Below are positions 33,127 to 44,058 of a DNA stretch of 64,000 bases, one piece after another. The translations under genes and the position numbers were made by a program. How positions within the stretch are numbered: the first letter of the stretch is position 1; each line of letters starts with the position of its first letter. Source of the stretch: Emmonsiellopsis sp. PD_33 (Eukaryota > Ascomycota > Eurotiomycetes > Onygenales > Ajellomycetaceae). The DNA lies in NCBI GenBank assembly GCA_032988165.1, contig JANTQF010000072.1:1-64000 (forward strand), written 5' to 3'. Below the pieces are notes generated by a model. That model was not told the DNA's origin and did not search any database. It was given only the letters and a program-made list of their open reading frames with translations.

Positions 33127-33993
33127 CTACTGTCCCTCAGGGAAATCGCTTAGCGCACTAATGTCCTTCCACTCCTGGAGATCATCAAGAGTCTGAGAAG
33201 CAGACTTTGAGATTTCAGTCGTAGCATCACTTCCCAGGGCGAAGAAGCCCGGCAAAGCCCTCCCAGCCGCACATCCCGAGGAAGTAATAACATCGTAGAT
33301 AACCCCCGCACCCTTAACCGGGTTACCCAACTGTGTGCCATGGAACCCAGCAAGGTTGCTATCAGCCGTTGCATTCATTTGGGCGTAGTCAGGGATCCGT
33401 TCAGTAGAACTCGTCGAGGCAAAATTGGCATTGGGCTTTAACAGTTCAGTTCTAAAGAACCCAGGCTCAATAAGACAGTGGCGGATTCCAAAGGGGGCAA
33501 CTTCATCGGCAAGACCAATCGCCAACCAGCGCAGTGCGGCTTTGGAAGCGTTATATAAGTTACAGCTAGCCATGGGATACCACGCTGCCATCGTGCCCAT
33601 CGTAACCAGCGTACCGGATTTCTTTTCGCGTAGATATGGGAGCACCGCACGGTATACGTTTAGGGGGCCGAAGGTATTGGCTTGAAACTGGCGAAAAGTA
33701 TCTTCGGGGGTAACCTCTTCGAGGATTCCTGTCTGAACGTAGGCGGCGTTGTTGACCACTATATCTATAGTGCCATATATCGCGACGATGTCTTTCATAG
33801 CCTCCTTGATTTCCCCGAGGGTCTGGTTATGATCGAGCTTGGCGGTGCGTATACCGGTGGAATCATCCAGCTGCAACTTTTCGGGATTTCGTGAAGTAGC
33901 GATCACTCGCTGGCCGCGGCTGGCGACATGTTTTGCAAGGAGGAGCCCAAACCCGGAAGATGCACCGGTGATGAGCCAAACTGGAGAAGCCAT
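33127..33993 (-). CDS. Classical short-chain dehydrogenase/reductase
   Basis: An NAD(P)(H)-dependent oxidoreductase of 288 residues in one exon, the usual length for a classical SDR. The Rossmann motif TGASSGFG is at residues 9-16. IVVNNAAY gives the structural NNA motif. The catalytic tetrad is visible in TLVTMGTMAAWYPMASCNLY followed by NASKAAL (Tyr-x-x-x-Lys). The Arg in ATSRNPEKL after the second strand suggests NADP preference. PGFFRTEL follows the active site as in the family. Close relatives are often annotated as NADP-retinol dehydrogenase- or oxidoreductase-like proteins, but the substrate cannot be read from sequence. There is no signal peptide. It stands alone between secreted-protein genes with no biosynthetic core enzyme nearby, so a secondary-metabolite role is not supported. 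Confidence 0.93.
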   Translation of the reverse strand: MASPVWLITGASSGFGLLLAKHVASRGQRVIATSRNPEKLQLDDSTGIRTAKLDHNQTLGEIKEAMKDIVAIYGTIDIVVNNAAYVQTGILEEVTPEDTFRQFQANTFGPLNVYRAVLPYLREKKSGTLVTMGTMAAWYPMASCNLYNASKAALRWLAIGLADEVAPFGIRHCLIEPGFFRTELLKPNANFASTSSTERIPDYAQMNATADSNLAGFHGTQLGNPVKGAGVIYDVITSSGCAAGRALPGFFALGSDATTEISKSASQTLDDLQEWKDISALSDFPEGQ

Positions 33994-35180
33994 GCTGGGA
34001 GGAAGAATAGGTTCTGGTTGCTTGTTTCGGCTTCAACTGGGGAGATAACGTTCTATCAGCCAGTACTGAACAGACGGAAACGATTGATCATACGAAACAA
34101 AAACACCCGGCGGCCATTGCAAACAAATAAATAGTGTCTCGATGCCGTCCTTCGTGCGCCGTCAGCCTCTTCAATCCTTCGACCTTGTAGTTATTGTAAC
34201 TCTATTAACTCCGTCTATTTCCATTCTCCATCCAAGCTTGATTAACTCCGGGGATTCGCACTCGGGAAACCAGAATGGAGGCTGGCAATGTCGTAGCCCT
34301 TGCGTCAAGTGTATCTAAAAATCAGCAGACGCCCTGGTAAAGTTGGCTCAAACTTCGAAGCACAATTAAATAGTTGATGGTGTGGATTAACCCCGCTACT
34401 GCTGCCTGATGGACAGGGGTATGGGTCGTAACCGGGCCCGGTTATGCTTAAAAAGCAACGACGGATCAACCAACGATGGACGCAGCGGATTCCGGGACTA
34501 ACACGGCCTGGAGTAGTTAATAAGACTGTGAGTCATACGCAAGGATCGAAGCAGCTCCACTCGTTGATGCATGACTCTGCTTTTGCTTCGTGCATCGGGA
34601 GACCCTGGAGTAAATACTATTATGAACGTGTTATGTCGAAGGTCAAGAAGGGGCGCGGAGTATGAGAAAAGTGAAAAAAAAAGGACTAGACATCAAAGCC
34701 ATACTCACTAGGTGCAATGTGCATTGGTGAAAATCATCTCTTCCTTCACCTCATAAATGAAAATGAGCTACCCGGGAAGTAGAGTACAACACTTCATCCC
34801 AGGCAAGCAATAGTACGTATTGTGTGTACTTTAATCAAATATACGCCGATGTGGACCATAACACTCCATAGCTCACTTGAAGCCTGATTAGATACCAGAT
34901 GAATATTTTTAAATGTATTTAATAAATGGGTACACCCTGATGTGGAAATCAACCAGATAAATCGAGCTGCATCATCATAAAAGTTGGGAATTGATCCGAT
35001 TAACAAAAATTCTTATCGCAGGTACAACGTCATACTGTAGTTAACGCAGTTCAAGGTGAAGAGTGAATTATGCCAGGAGTCGCCACTCGGAGAACATGTT
35101 TTATACATTGTCCTTAAAGCGTCAAGACACTCGTTCCTTTTCATCTTGCCTTGAAAATTTTCATTATGCCTAATCCCAAG
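33994..35180. other. 1.2-kb intergenic region
   Basis: This spans the promoter of the dehydrogenase gene and the 3' side of the secreted 632-residue protein gene. Several short frames exist, the longest about 73 codons, none with recognisable content. I see no repeat or RNA. Confidence 0.55.
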
Positions 35181-37306
35181 TCAGTTACTGCTTCGTAGGT
35201 CAAAATAATACTGGATGACTTGCCTACAAACAGAGATGCCCCAGGGGTATACCTTCTCTGGCGCAGGAACCTCTCCGGTAGCGATCTCCAGATGATAGTA
35301 CTGATTAAACGGCAGCCAAAAATCAGAACTAGAAGAACCGAAGTCGCGACCGTCGACACAGTAATTGCTGATCCAGGTCTCGAGATCTGCTGACGACAGA
35401 AATATGCCGTTTCCGTCGTCGCAATGTGGGGTAATGGATCTGCCGCTGAGGTCCTTTGCTTCGGGGGGGAATTCCGGCGGGCTGTTCAAGGGCCAAAAAG
35501 AATAGACAGTACCATCATAATTCGAGAAGGCCGAGCCGAATTTCTTGTTCGAAGGATTGTTGATAGGGTCATTTCCCGCGCAGGAATCCAAAGTTGCACG
35601 GAATTGGGCAAGGCAATCCTCGGAAGTTATTTTGGCACCTGTCGTTGACAGTATTCCGATTTTGAAACTGTATGTTTTGGCAGCGGTGGTTTCCGCTGTG
35701 ATACGGCCGCCTGGTTGGAGGTTTAAATCGTTCGAATTACAGACCTCCAGTGCGGCGCCATATGCCGCATCTCGGTCAATCCAGTTCTTGCCAGCGTATG
35801 GGAGGGGCTCGCAGGCTGGTTGTATTCCACTGAGAGGCGTCATGACAAGCGTAGCCCCTTGTGGGTGGTCGATTCTACCGCCGTGCTTGTAATTATGAGG
35901 ATTGAAGACTGGTTCATTTCCGTCACATCCGTCGGCGATGGTTTGAAAAAGGAATCGGCATTCATCGGCGGCCATAGTAAAATGTCCCGTCCAATGCATC
36001 TCAAGTCGAAGCGAATTCTTATTATCTGTGTTGTATTCTTTTCTCGGTCCTTCAATGCTTTGGTCAGCTAACCAACTAGAAGCTCCACAAAAGTCTTCTA
36101 TTGCAGCAGGGATTGAATCGTGTTCAACATAGTTTCTGCTGCCCAAACCATTGCATTTAGGTGGGTTGTTAGGAAAGCTTGCGGCCAAAAGAATGTTCTG
36201 TGCAGCATCCCAGCTGACTGGATCAAAAGACTCAGAATGATCGATCTCTACCAGGGGATAGCATCGGCAGCCTTTGTTGGGATCCATAGTGCACCTGCAA
36301 AAAGTTAGTATTTATAAAGGCATTTCGGGTTCTCTGGATGTTTTACAAATTGTCAAAACCGCCTAGGCAGTCGAATTCTTGGCAGATGGGGGCATTTTCA
36401 TCCTTGTCGCAGTTAAAGTGCCTCTGTACGGCCTTCGCGAAGTTTTCGCTGCTGACTTGAAGTACGCGCCCTACTTCTAACTGAACAGAGACCATAGCGA
36501 CGGTCAACAGCAAGGTGTTGACTGTTTCTATTAAAGCTCGCATACCATGCATACGGAACATTGCATTGGGAACGGCCTTATATAATTGTTAGTATAAGCA
36601 ACTAGCAGAGGTGTTGTCATTTACCTGTTGCCTGGCAAACGCAACCAGAACCTCCACCTCGTCATTCCATTGTGGCGCTAGTTCTCGCATATCAGTCACC
36701 CCCCCACGTGCTCCGGGTACTATAAGCTGGTTGGCAGGAGCGTCTGGATCATTCATCTGTCGAAGAAGATCGCGAACAGTGTCCGCCCAGCAAGGATCAG
36801 GCACAGCAACCCCTGCCAAAAAGGCGTCGTCTCGTTTTCCGAGTTCGATCGCGCTCGCATTGGAAGGCGGATCATCTTGCTCAGTATGATCCTTAAGAGT
36901 TTCCCCGCGCTTGCCGTGCGGCATTCGTGAACCAGCAGTTAACGGGCAAGTGTCTCGGTCAAATTAGAACGGCAACGTTGACAACGGAGTTCCTCAACAT
37001 ACCTGGGTTGGACACGCCATTTCCTTCCACAGCTTTTTCTACTATAGAGAGTAGAGATTTGTCGGTAACTTCGATAATTTCCGTGTTCCCAGCCGCGTAC
37101 CGCTGGATGCGGTGATGTATTGTCACCGTTTTAACGTCAGTTCCAAAGGTTGCTGGGAGTATGTCGGATGCAAAGTCGAAGCTTCCATCCTGTCGAGCAA
37201 TTAGAGGCAGTTTGGGGGCAGCGGTAATCAACGGCTCGGCGGGAGCAGCGAGGGCGTACATGCCCATCGTTGCCAGTGAGAGCAATATTTGAACAAGGCG
37301 TAACAT
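35181..37306 (-). CDS. Secreted pre-pro-protein with repeated C-terminal Cys modules
   Basis: Four exons: 37306-37003, 36875-36625, 36576-36347 and 36294-35181, all in phase, 632 residues. Introns 2 and 3 have perfect TACTAAC branch points. The signal peptide is MLRLVQILLSLATMGMYALA. A dibasic Lys-Arg at 115-116 (ELGKRDDAF) suggests Kex2 removal of a propeptide. The middle has a helical stretch (ALIETVNTLLLTVAMVSVQL) and a Cys cluster (CQEFDCLGG, NLCTMDPNKGCRCY). The C-terminal half carries two modules (about 322-417 and 437-532), each with a Cys helix, then CRFLFQTIADGCDGNEP or CLAQFRATLDSCAGNDP, then NPxNxKxG; a third partial copy (SNYCVDGRDF) ends the chain. Similar modules occur at the C-termini of some large secreted fungal chitinase or killer-toxin-like proteins, from memory and unverified. 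There is no catalytic domain, so function is unknown. It is divergent from the metallopeptidase gene. Confidence 0.78.
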
Positions 37307-38100
37307 TGTCGAAATCGTCCAAAGCTAGGAAATAAAATGAAATCCCATAACATGCGTGAGAAACACTTCTATGAGATATCAGACATGTGGGCGTATCCGG
37401 ATCCTAAATAAACCGTCCACTATGGCCCAGGAAGATACTCCACATTCAGGTCTGGCTTAGAGTAGGTAAAGGCCTTACTCAGTACTGTGACCCTATTCTT
37501 GGAACTTTGGCTTGACCTAGTAACAGATGCCTGCCATAAATGATAAGCCTACATCCGGGAACAATATGACGGCTGAACATGTTCCCATAGATTGTAACGA
37601 TGTAACATACCTTTGTGGCTGACTTGATAACTATGCGAACTCAGGCATCTGTGGAACCCGGAAAGATTCCTTTATGGGTCATTCTAATCATCCTTTTTCA
37701 GTTGGGCTTTTGGATGTTCGGACAGTTTTTTTTTTTAGCCCTTGAAAATTTCCCTCAAGGCTGATAAACAGTGGTATTCGCGCCTTGTGCGGCTATATTT
37801 ATGGGGTATTTCAGCCGCAGCGGAACATATCATTAGTACCTAAGATAAGCCTCCGGGCGGAGCGGAGACTTAATCTGGGCGGAGACTTAATTCGAGCGGA
37901 GACTTAATTTGAGCGGAGACTGAACCCGGAGCTGACTTTGAGGCTGTGAACGACTAAGTTAGTATAGAGAAAATGGCAGATGCTTGGAGCCGACCAGTCC
38001 GTCCTCCGATGAGGCAACGTATAAGACAGATGATGTCCATATCAAGGGGTCCAGATTGTGTGTATAGGAATCCAAACGACTTACTTTCGCTGTGCAATGA
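37307..38100. promoter_or_regulatory. Divergent promoter of the secreted protein and metallopeptidase genes
   Basis: About 790 bp between two divergent start codons, both for predicted secreted proteins. It contains the 17-bp tandem repeat listed separately and an eight-T run at about 37728-37737. No gene lies inside it. Confidence 0.55.
37862..37925. repeat. 17-bp tandem repeat, four copies
   Basis: The core GCGGAGACTTAAT starts at 37862, 37879 and 37896, and a fourth copy GCGGAGACT starts at 37913, at an exact 17-bp period. Spacers vary (CTGG, TCGA, TTGA), so the core is better kept than the linkers. Position, about 180-240 bp before the metallopeptidase start, fits an array of protein-binding sites. 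Confidence 0.85.
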
Positions 38101-39357
38101 ATGATGCACCCTCTTTTTGTGATTTTCTTCGGCTTCCTAGCCACCAGCCATGGCTACATCCTCGACCCAGGTTGTACCAGAGACCCAACAATTGAGGCTC
38201 TCGTAGTGGCCGGTCTAAACCATGCATTCGACACTGCAAGTGCTGCAGAAGAAGCGTTGAATATGCGTCCATGGAATCGGGGCGCCCATGGCCCCCTCAT
38301 GGATCTGGCAGATTGGATTTTCAGGGAGGACGGCAGTGCACAACCGAACCAAATGCAATGGCCACCAATTAGTCCGATGGTGGTTTCCTTCCCTAACGAT
38401 CCGAGAAACAGGCTTGATAAGGCTCGGGACGTTTTCACTCTCATGCTGCTGAGCAGGGATAGGACTGATAGGGAGCAGAGACAGGATTTTGTAAGTCCAT
38501 TCCAAAAGCCAACTTTATAACCAACTTGAACTTTAGAATAATGTTCTGACTTGCTGCGTAGAAAGTTTTCTGCGATGTGGACCGTTACAAAACCTCGACG
38601 CGACATGTTAACAAAGTCTGGGACTCCGTTCTCAGCCTATTTTCTAGCGACGCGCACACTACACAATGTATAGATCCGGCCTTAATGGCATGGACTCGGG
38701 TGTAAGTGCACTTTCAGGATATCTTATCTTCTGGCAGAAGCTTATTTTAGGGAATAGGAACTATAGAGGGGTAGGAAAGCCTTTCCTGAAAGCATTGGAA
38801 TGGCGTTAATGCGACAGCAGCCAGATATATTACAGATTTGTCCAGGCTTCCTCAAGAAAGCAGCGAAATCAAAATTCCCATTTTCAGCCCCGCTGGTAGA
38901 TTTACAGACGAGGAATCCAAGTAAGCAATTTAAAATTCGCAGGGAGGGTCGGGTTCTTTGCTAACAGATGTGCCAGTCATACTAGGGACTACCATGGATA
39001 CATACGTATGTCATACTATTATTGTAGAGTTGATGATGTGACAGCTAATGAATGTACCTACCCAGGGGCATTTGATGGACACCGTCCTTCTCCACGAGAT
39101 GGCTCACACAAATCGGGCCGGGGACCTTGATGACGTCAAGGCCAACGGGGGGGCATATGGATGGAAGAATATTTTGACAAAGACGCCCGCAGACTCAATT
39201 AAGAACGCTGGTTAGTGACTTCTGATCTACTTGACGGGGATACAAATTCCATGCTAACGATGACATAGATAGCGTAGCACATTTTGCGATGGGGGCTAGA
39301 ATGATACTCAGACAGGGCTACAAACCAAACAGGGACGGAAGTCTAACCCGGATGTGA
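38101..39357 (+). CDS. Secreted zinc metallopeptidase, aspzincin (M35)-like
   Basis: Six exons: 38101-38490, 38562-38701, 38775-38920, 38968-39005, 39066-39210 and 39269-39357, giving 315 residues in one frame. Signal peptide MMHPLFVIFFGFLATSHGYI. The zinc site HEMAH is in MDTVLLHEMAHTN, followed by DLDDVKANGGAYGWKNI, where an Asp upstream of a Tyr-Gly pair fits the aspzincin third ligand (classically GTxDxxYG). QICPGF before the active site is also shared with this group. There is no long propeptide as in classical deuterolysin. The start could be either of two adjacent ATGs. It should be an extracellular protease; the substrate is unknown. It is transcribed away from the secreted modular protein, which suggests joint expression. 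Exon 3's acceptor was chosen because GTAAGT at 38702 then keeps the frame. Confidence 0.8.
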
Positions 39358-40014
39358 TGACACTGGAGGGACATCCCTTTGGGACGCGACAGATGGCAGA
39401 TAGGTTTTAACCTTGAGATAGAGGATCGGCTTACCTTAATATGTGGCTGGTGTATGGGGCCTTTGCACTTGTGTTTACTATGTTTTGTCTGGCAGTATAA
39501 CTACCTCATAGTTAATGAAACATTGACTATTTCATACCCCCTATTTTGAACGGTTTATTCAACTTCAGTACTACCCACCAGGTTAAAAACCCAAGGAGAA
39601 AAAAGCCACGAAAAAACGAAAAAAGAATCGAAAAAGAATGAAAAAATGAAAACACAGGAGGGGATAGTTAATGACTGACAAAGCTTCGCCTAACTAGACA
39701 ACTATTAAGTTTAATAACTAGTAAGTTAAGTTAAGCTAAACAAATAGCCTTTAAACTTCGAACCACACCCTTCATAGCATCAGTCAGCGTGCATGAAGAG
39801 CAGACGGTGACCCCCGCATCGATCGCTTATAAAACTTTGCTCAGCAGAAAGTGGATAAATAACTGATCCCGACAGGGCAGTATATGAGTCGTTCCTGATG
39901 CCGAACGTTCGGATCCTATCCATAAGGGCTCAGTTCTGATACAGTCCAGCTTCAGTCCCCTCAAAATCGCCCGATACTATTCTCCATCCAAAAACATCCA
40001 ATTACGCACCAGCC
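39358..40014. other. Intergenic region, A-rich
   Basis: About 660 bp between the metallopeptidase stop and the next start. It contains an A-rich run of repeated GAAAAA-like units (39585-39650). The last 150 bp are probably the promoter of the oxidoreductase. No gene is seen. Confidence 0.6.
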
Positions 40015-42032
40015 ATGTCCTTCGTCATCGCCGACAGCGTGCCCTGGCACCAAGGCGAAGAGGCAATGCACAAGCTTATGCATGTCCCATATTCCGAAAA
40101 CCCCAGCGCTCCATACCTCACCCCAGGCGCAGCATATCTAGCCCAGAAATCTCCCCTGATCGCCCTGGGGACCGTAGACAACCAAGGCCGGCCATGGACA
40201 ACGCTATGGGGCGGCAACCCGGGCTTTGCGGCCCCAGTCGCGCAATCTGTCATCGGCGTTAGGACTTTTGTCGATAAGAAATATGACCCTGTTGTGGAAG
40301 CGCTGTTTGGTGGGAAAGATAATGGAGAGGTGGTCAAGGAGGAGGGAGACGGCCGTTTGATGGCGGGGTTGCCGGTTGATATGGAGAATAGAAGGCGGGT
40401 TAAGCTGATGGGGAGGATGATGGGGGGTGCTTTGGCGGGGCTGAAGTCTATGGATCCTGCGGAGCAGGGTAAGGAGCCGGAACATGCTGGAGAGGCGCAG
40501 CTGGTTATGAAGATTGAGGAGAGTCTTGGTGAGTTAAGTTCCTTGTTTAAAATGCCGTTGTGCTCTTGGTCATGGCCTCGTGGGAACGGCCTGCGGGGAT
40601 ATCTATTTCATCTGTTCCAGCAAAATAAGCACGGGAGAAAACATAACTCACATTATCTTGGATTCCAATTCTGTTAGAAGATTTACTAACATTTTACACA
40701 GGAAATTGTCCAAAGTATATAAGCCGAAAACACATCACACCGGCTGTCCCAACACCTAATTTGATATCAGATTCGCCCGAGCTACCTCCCGGTGCAGTTG
40801 AACTACTAAGTCAGGCAGACACTCTCTTTATATCCTCCATCCATGAAAACTCCATGGACACCAATATCCGTGGTGGTCCACCAGGCTTCGTTCGTCTGGT
40901 ATCAAACGGTCCCGATGGAGCAGTGATTGCATATCCAGAATACTCTGGAAATCGTCTATATCAAACACTCGGAAATATTAAAACCACTCCACTTGCCGGT
41001 TATGTTTTCCCCAACTTCGAGACGGGGAATGTACTCTACGTCACAGGGAGAGCCGATGTATTAGTAGGGAAGGATGCAGCAGCTCTCCTCCCTAGATCCA
41101 ATCTTGCTCTGAGAGTTACAGTGACTGGAGCAAGATATGTTGAAAATGGGCTTCCTTTCCGAGGACAGGCTGGCGACCCATCACCGTACAACCCGCAAGT
41201 ACGATACCTGACGACAGAGAAGCCGGCTCCGTCTGCTCAGGGTTCAGACAGAACATCCACGACCGCCACACTGATCAAGAAGGAGATACTTACCCCATCC
41301 ATAGGCCGATTCCGATTTAAAATCTCCGACCCTTCAGCTCCAGGGAAATGGACACCAGGACAATATGCGACGCTGTCGTTTCAAAACGAACTCGATATGG
41401 GATACAGTCATATGAAAGATGACGACCCGACCAGCATAAACGATGACTATATCCGTACATTCACTATATCATCTTACCCATCCGGGAACCTCACAGAGTC
41501 GGAATTCGAAATCACAGTGCGGAAAAAGGGCAACGTCACCAGGCACCTATTCATGTCGAGCGAGAGGAGTGGGTTGGACATCGAACTCAGGGGTTACGGG
41601 GGGGAATTCAGGTTCGAAGACAAGCCTGCAGGTAAAACTACCACTCTCACGTTTATTGCTGGAGGGATAGGAATTACTCCTCTAATTGCTCAGCTTCCCG
41701 GTATCGATATCTCTCGACTACAACTGTTTTGGTCAGTTGCCGTGCAGGATTTGGGATTAGTACTGGACACTTACAGGCAGTTTCCTGAATTACCTACATC
41801 TACTACACTCTTTGTCACCGGGACAGACCGCGACTTGTCAGAGGAAGAGCGGGCCAATCTAGCATCCGTGTCCGGGTCTGGTACTCGGGTTCATCGTCGT
41901 CGACTCGGCCAGAGAGACCTTGATGTTCCACAGGCGGAGGAATGGTATCTCTGTGCAGGCACGGGGTTGAAAGCTGTTGTGCTAAATTGGCTCGCGGGGA
42001 AGAAGGTCGTTTATGAAGATTTTAATTATTGA
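40015..42032 (+). CDS. PNPOx-like domain fused to ferredoxin-reductase-like flavoprotein
   Basis: Two exons, 40015-40528 and 40702-42032, give 614 residues. The intron joins IEESLG to NCPKYISRK. The N-terminal part (about 1-330) is a pyridoxamine-phosphate-oxidase-like split-barrel: FVIADSVPWHQGEEAMH, SPLIALGTVDNQGRPWTTLW, then ADTLFISSIHE and GGPPGFVRLV, normally an FMN-binding fold. The C-terminal part (about 385-614) is an FNR-type module: FAD motif RTFTISSYP, nucleotide motif GGIGITPLIAQL and a final YLCAGTGLKAVVLNWL. No 2Fe-2S cysteines follow, so electrons would pass from NAD(P)H through FAD to the barrel cofactor. Bacteria and fungi have similar fusions of unknown substrate, sometimes suspected in detoxification. 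No signal peptide, so probably cytosolic. Confidence 0.88.
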
Positions 42033-42445
42033 CATGTTTGTGCAATCTGTGATAGTCCTATTGTTCTAGAGGTTCGATATATAGAGTGTGCAGGCGAGTA
42101 TATATTTCCGATTATTTTCCAGAATATGGGCATGAACCAGCCAGAATTGGGTTAATAAAAGAAATGAACCCCCAATGCAATAAATATCATCATAAAAAGG
42201 GGCACCATTTGATATTTTCTCCTGGATACACCTTCACAGGCGAAGTAAATAAATAGGGGATGGCGGGCTATGACGCGCCAGTGCGTCTGCCTCAAATCCA
42301 TCAACCACCAACCTCAAAAAGCCGACAAGCTCTCCCAACACCCAGCACCACACAACGAGATAAACATCCAGCCACCGGATTATACGCATGCATACACTGT
42401 CCGGCAATTGAAACCCCAATCTGCGCTCTACTCTCCTCGCCCATC
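42033..42445. other. Intergenic region
   Basis: About 410 bp between the oxidoreductase stop and the RING gene start. It probably holds a 3' untranslated region and a pyrimidine-rich promoter. Nothing else is seen. Confidence 0.6.
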
Positions 42446-43489
42446 ATGTCCTACGAAGGTACGATACAAATATACCCCTCCACCACCACCCCCTCTCCCC
42501 GCCACCATACAAGCTACAAACACTCCCACCAGAGCTATATTTATTTACATAACATCCCTCCATTCCTCTCGAAGCCATGAAACCACCCAGCTAACCCCAG
42601 AACCCCCTCACAGTCGAACACTCCACAACCCCGGCCTCCTCCACGCCGAACCGCAACAACAACACAACCCCCCGCCCCGCCGCCCGCCGTCCAGACCTCT
42701 CCTCCTTCTTCGCAACCCTCTCCGAAATCACACCAAACCCAAGCGAAACGCGGACGCGACCTTACGCCGTGCCCGTACCGGGTGATGTGGCCGCCGCGTA
42801 CCGCTCGCTCGCCGAGGCGTTGAACATCATGCGCCACGAGACCGGCGATGAGGGGTTTCCAGTCCATGACGGGCGGGATGAGGGGTTGGGAAATGTCACG
42901 GATGAGGATGCGACGGGTGGCGCGGGGCTGTTGTCGAATATGATTAGTTTGTTGTTGAGGGAGGCGGAGGCGCCGCCTAGGGAGGTGGAGGGGGTTGGGG
43001 AGGGGTTTTGTGACGGTGAGCTTTTTTACCCCCCCTTGACCTGGTTAACTACGGAGTAGTAGTTGAATAATTATGGTTTCTGCGTTAAAATATATACGTT
43101 GTTGGTTTTTATTTTTTGCGAATCTCGGTTTTCAATCCAATTCTCTCCCTCCGCGCTATCCCACTGACATCACCATCTATCCATCCATAGCCCTCGACCG
43201 CGTCCCTGTCTCCTCCCTAAAACCGACCCAATCCTGCCCGATCTGCAGCAACCCCTTCCTCGACGACCCATACCCGCTCGTCGTCAGACTACCATGTCAT
43301 ACCTCGCATTTGTTCGATCTCGAGTGCGTGCGTCCCTGGCTCAGACTGCGCGGGACTTGTCCGCTAGACCGCACGGACTTCGGGAAGAAAGAGCGCGAGA
43401 AGGAGAGGGAGAGGGTTGAGCGGTTAATGAAGAAGGGGAATGGGGAGGGAGATGAGGATGATGAGGAGTGGGATGGGATGTATGGGTAG
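42446..43489 (+). CDS. RING-type zinc finger protein with Asp at ligand positions
   Basis: Three exons: 42446-42458 (13 nt), 42614-43015 and 43191-43489, giving 237 residues. The first two introns are 155 and 175 nt, long for this window. The N-terminal half is Asn/Pro/Arg-rich and disordered, then a helical stretch (AAAYRSLAEALNIMRHETGD). The RING lies at about 155-205: CPIC, then LPCHTSHLFDLECVRPWLRL and CPLDR. Compared with the usual C3H2C3 pattern, the second His is Asp (LFDLEC instead of FHxxC) and the last Cys is Asp (CPLD), the latter as in Rbx1. A charged C-terminal tail follows (KKEREKERERVERLMKK, then DEDDEEWD). It is probably a ubiquitin E3 ligase, with unknown substrate. Confidence 0.85.
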
Positions 43490-44058
43490 TTTCTGGTTGA
43501 ATGGGATGTCGAGTGGGAAGAGGGGAAGGAGGGTTTTATTATATATTTTTGTTTTGTTTTAGGATTCAATTGCATTCGTGCATGGAGTTTTTTATGTGAT
43601 TATTTTATTTGATAGGATTTGTTTTTGCTTATTTTCTAATTTCGCAGTTTCGTAGTTGGCAGTTCTGGTTTATGTCAAATTGGAGGCTGCTTCACATTTG
43701 CTTTATCCCGGAAACTGGGAGAATGATATCAATCTAAAGTATTTGAATTCTGAATCTATCTCATAATGCGCTTTTGATCCATGTAGATCATACTGATATC
43801 TGGCACAAATGTCTATCAGATCTTGAGAAGACCACCCACATAAATAAACCAACACAAGCCCGCTATGCCATGCCGAATAAATCACACAAACCCCCAAGAC
43901 AAAACAAAATACTCCTATATTCAAGTTCCCTTATCGCCCTCAGCTAAATAACTCCACGTAACAAAGCCCTGGGTATTATGCCGAATAGCACCACCATCGA
44001 TCGTCCCTCGATCGTCCGAAAAGGCTCAAAAGAACACACTCGATCCACATTTATAGTC
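43490..44058. other. Intergenic region between convergent 3' ends
   Basis: About 570 bp between the RING gene and the CTR86 homologue, T-rich near 43540-43650. Probably 3' untranslated sequence only. Confidence 0.6.
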
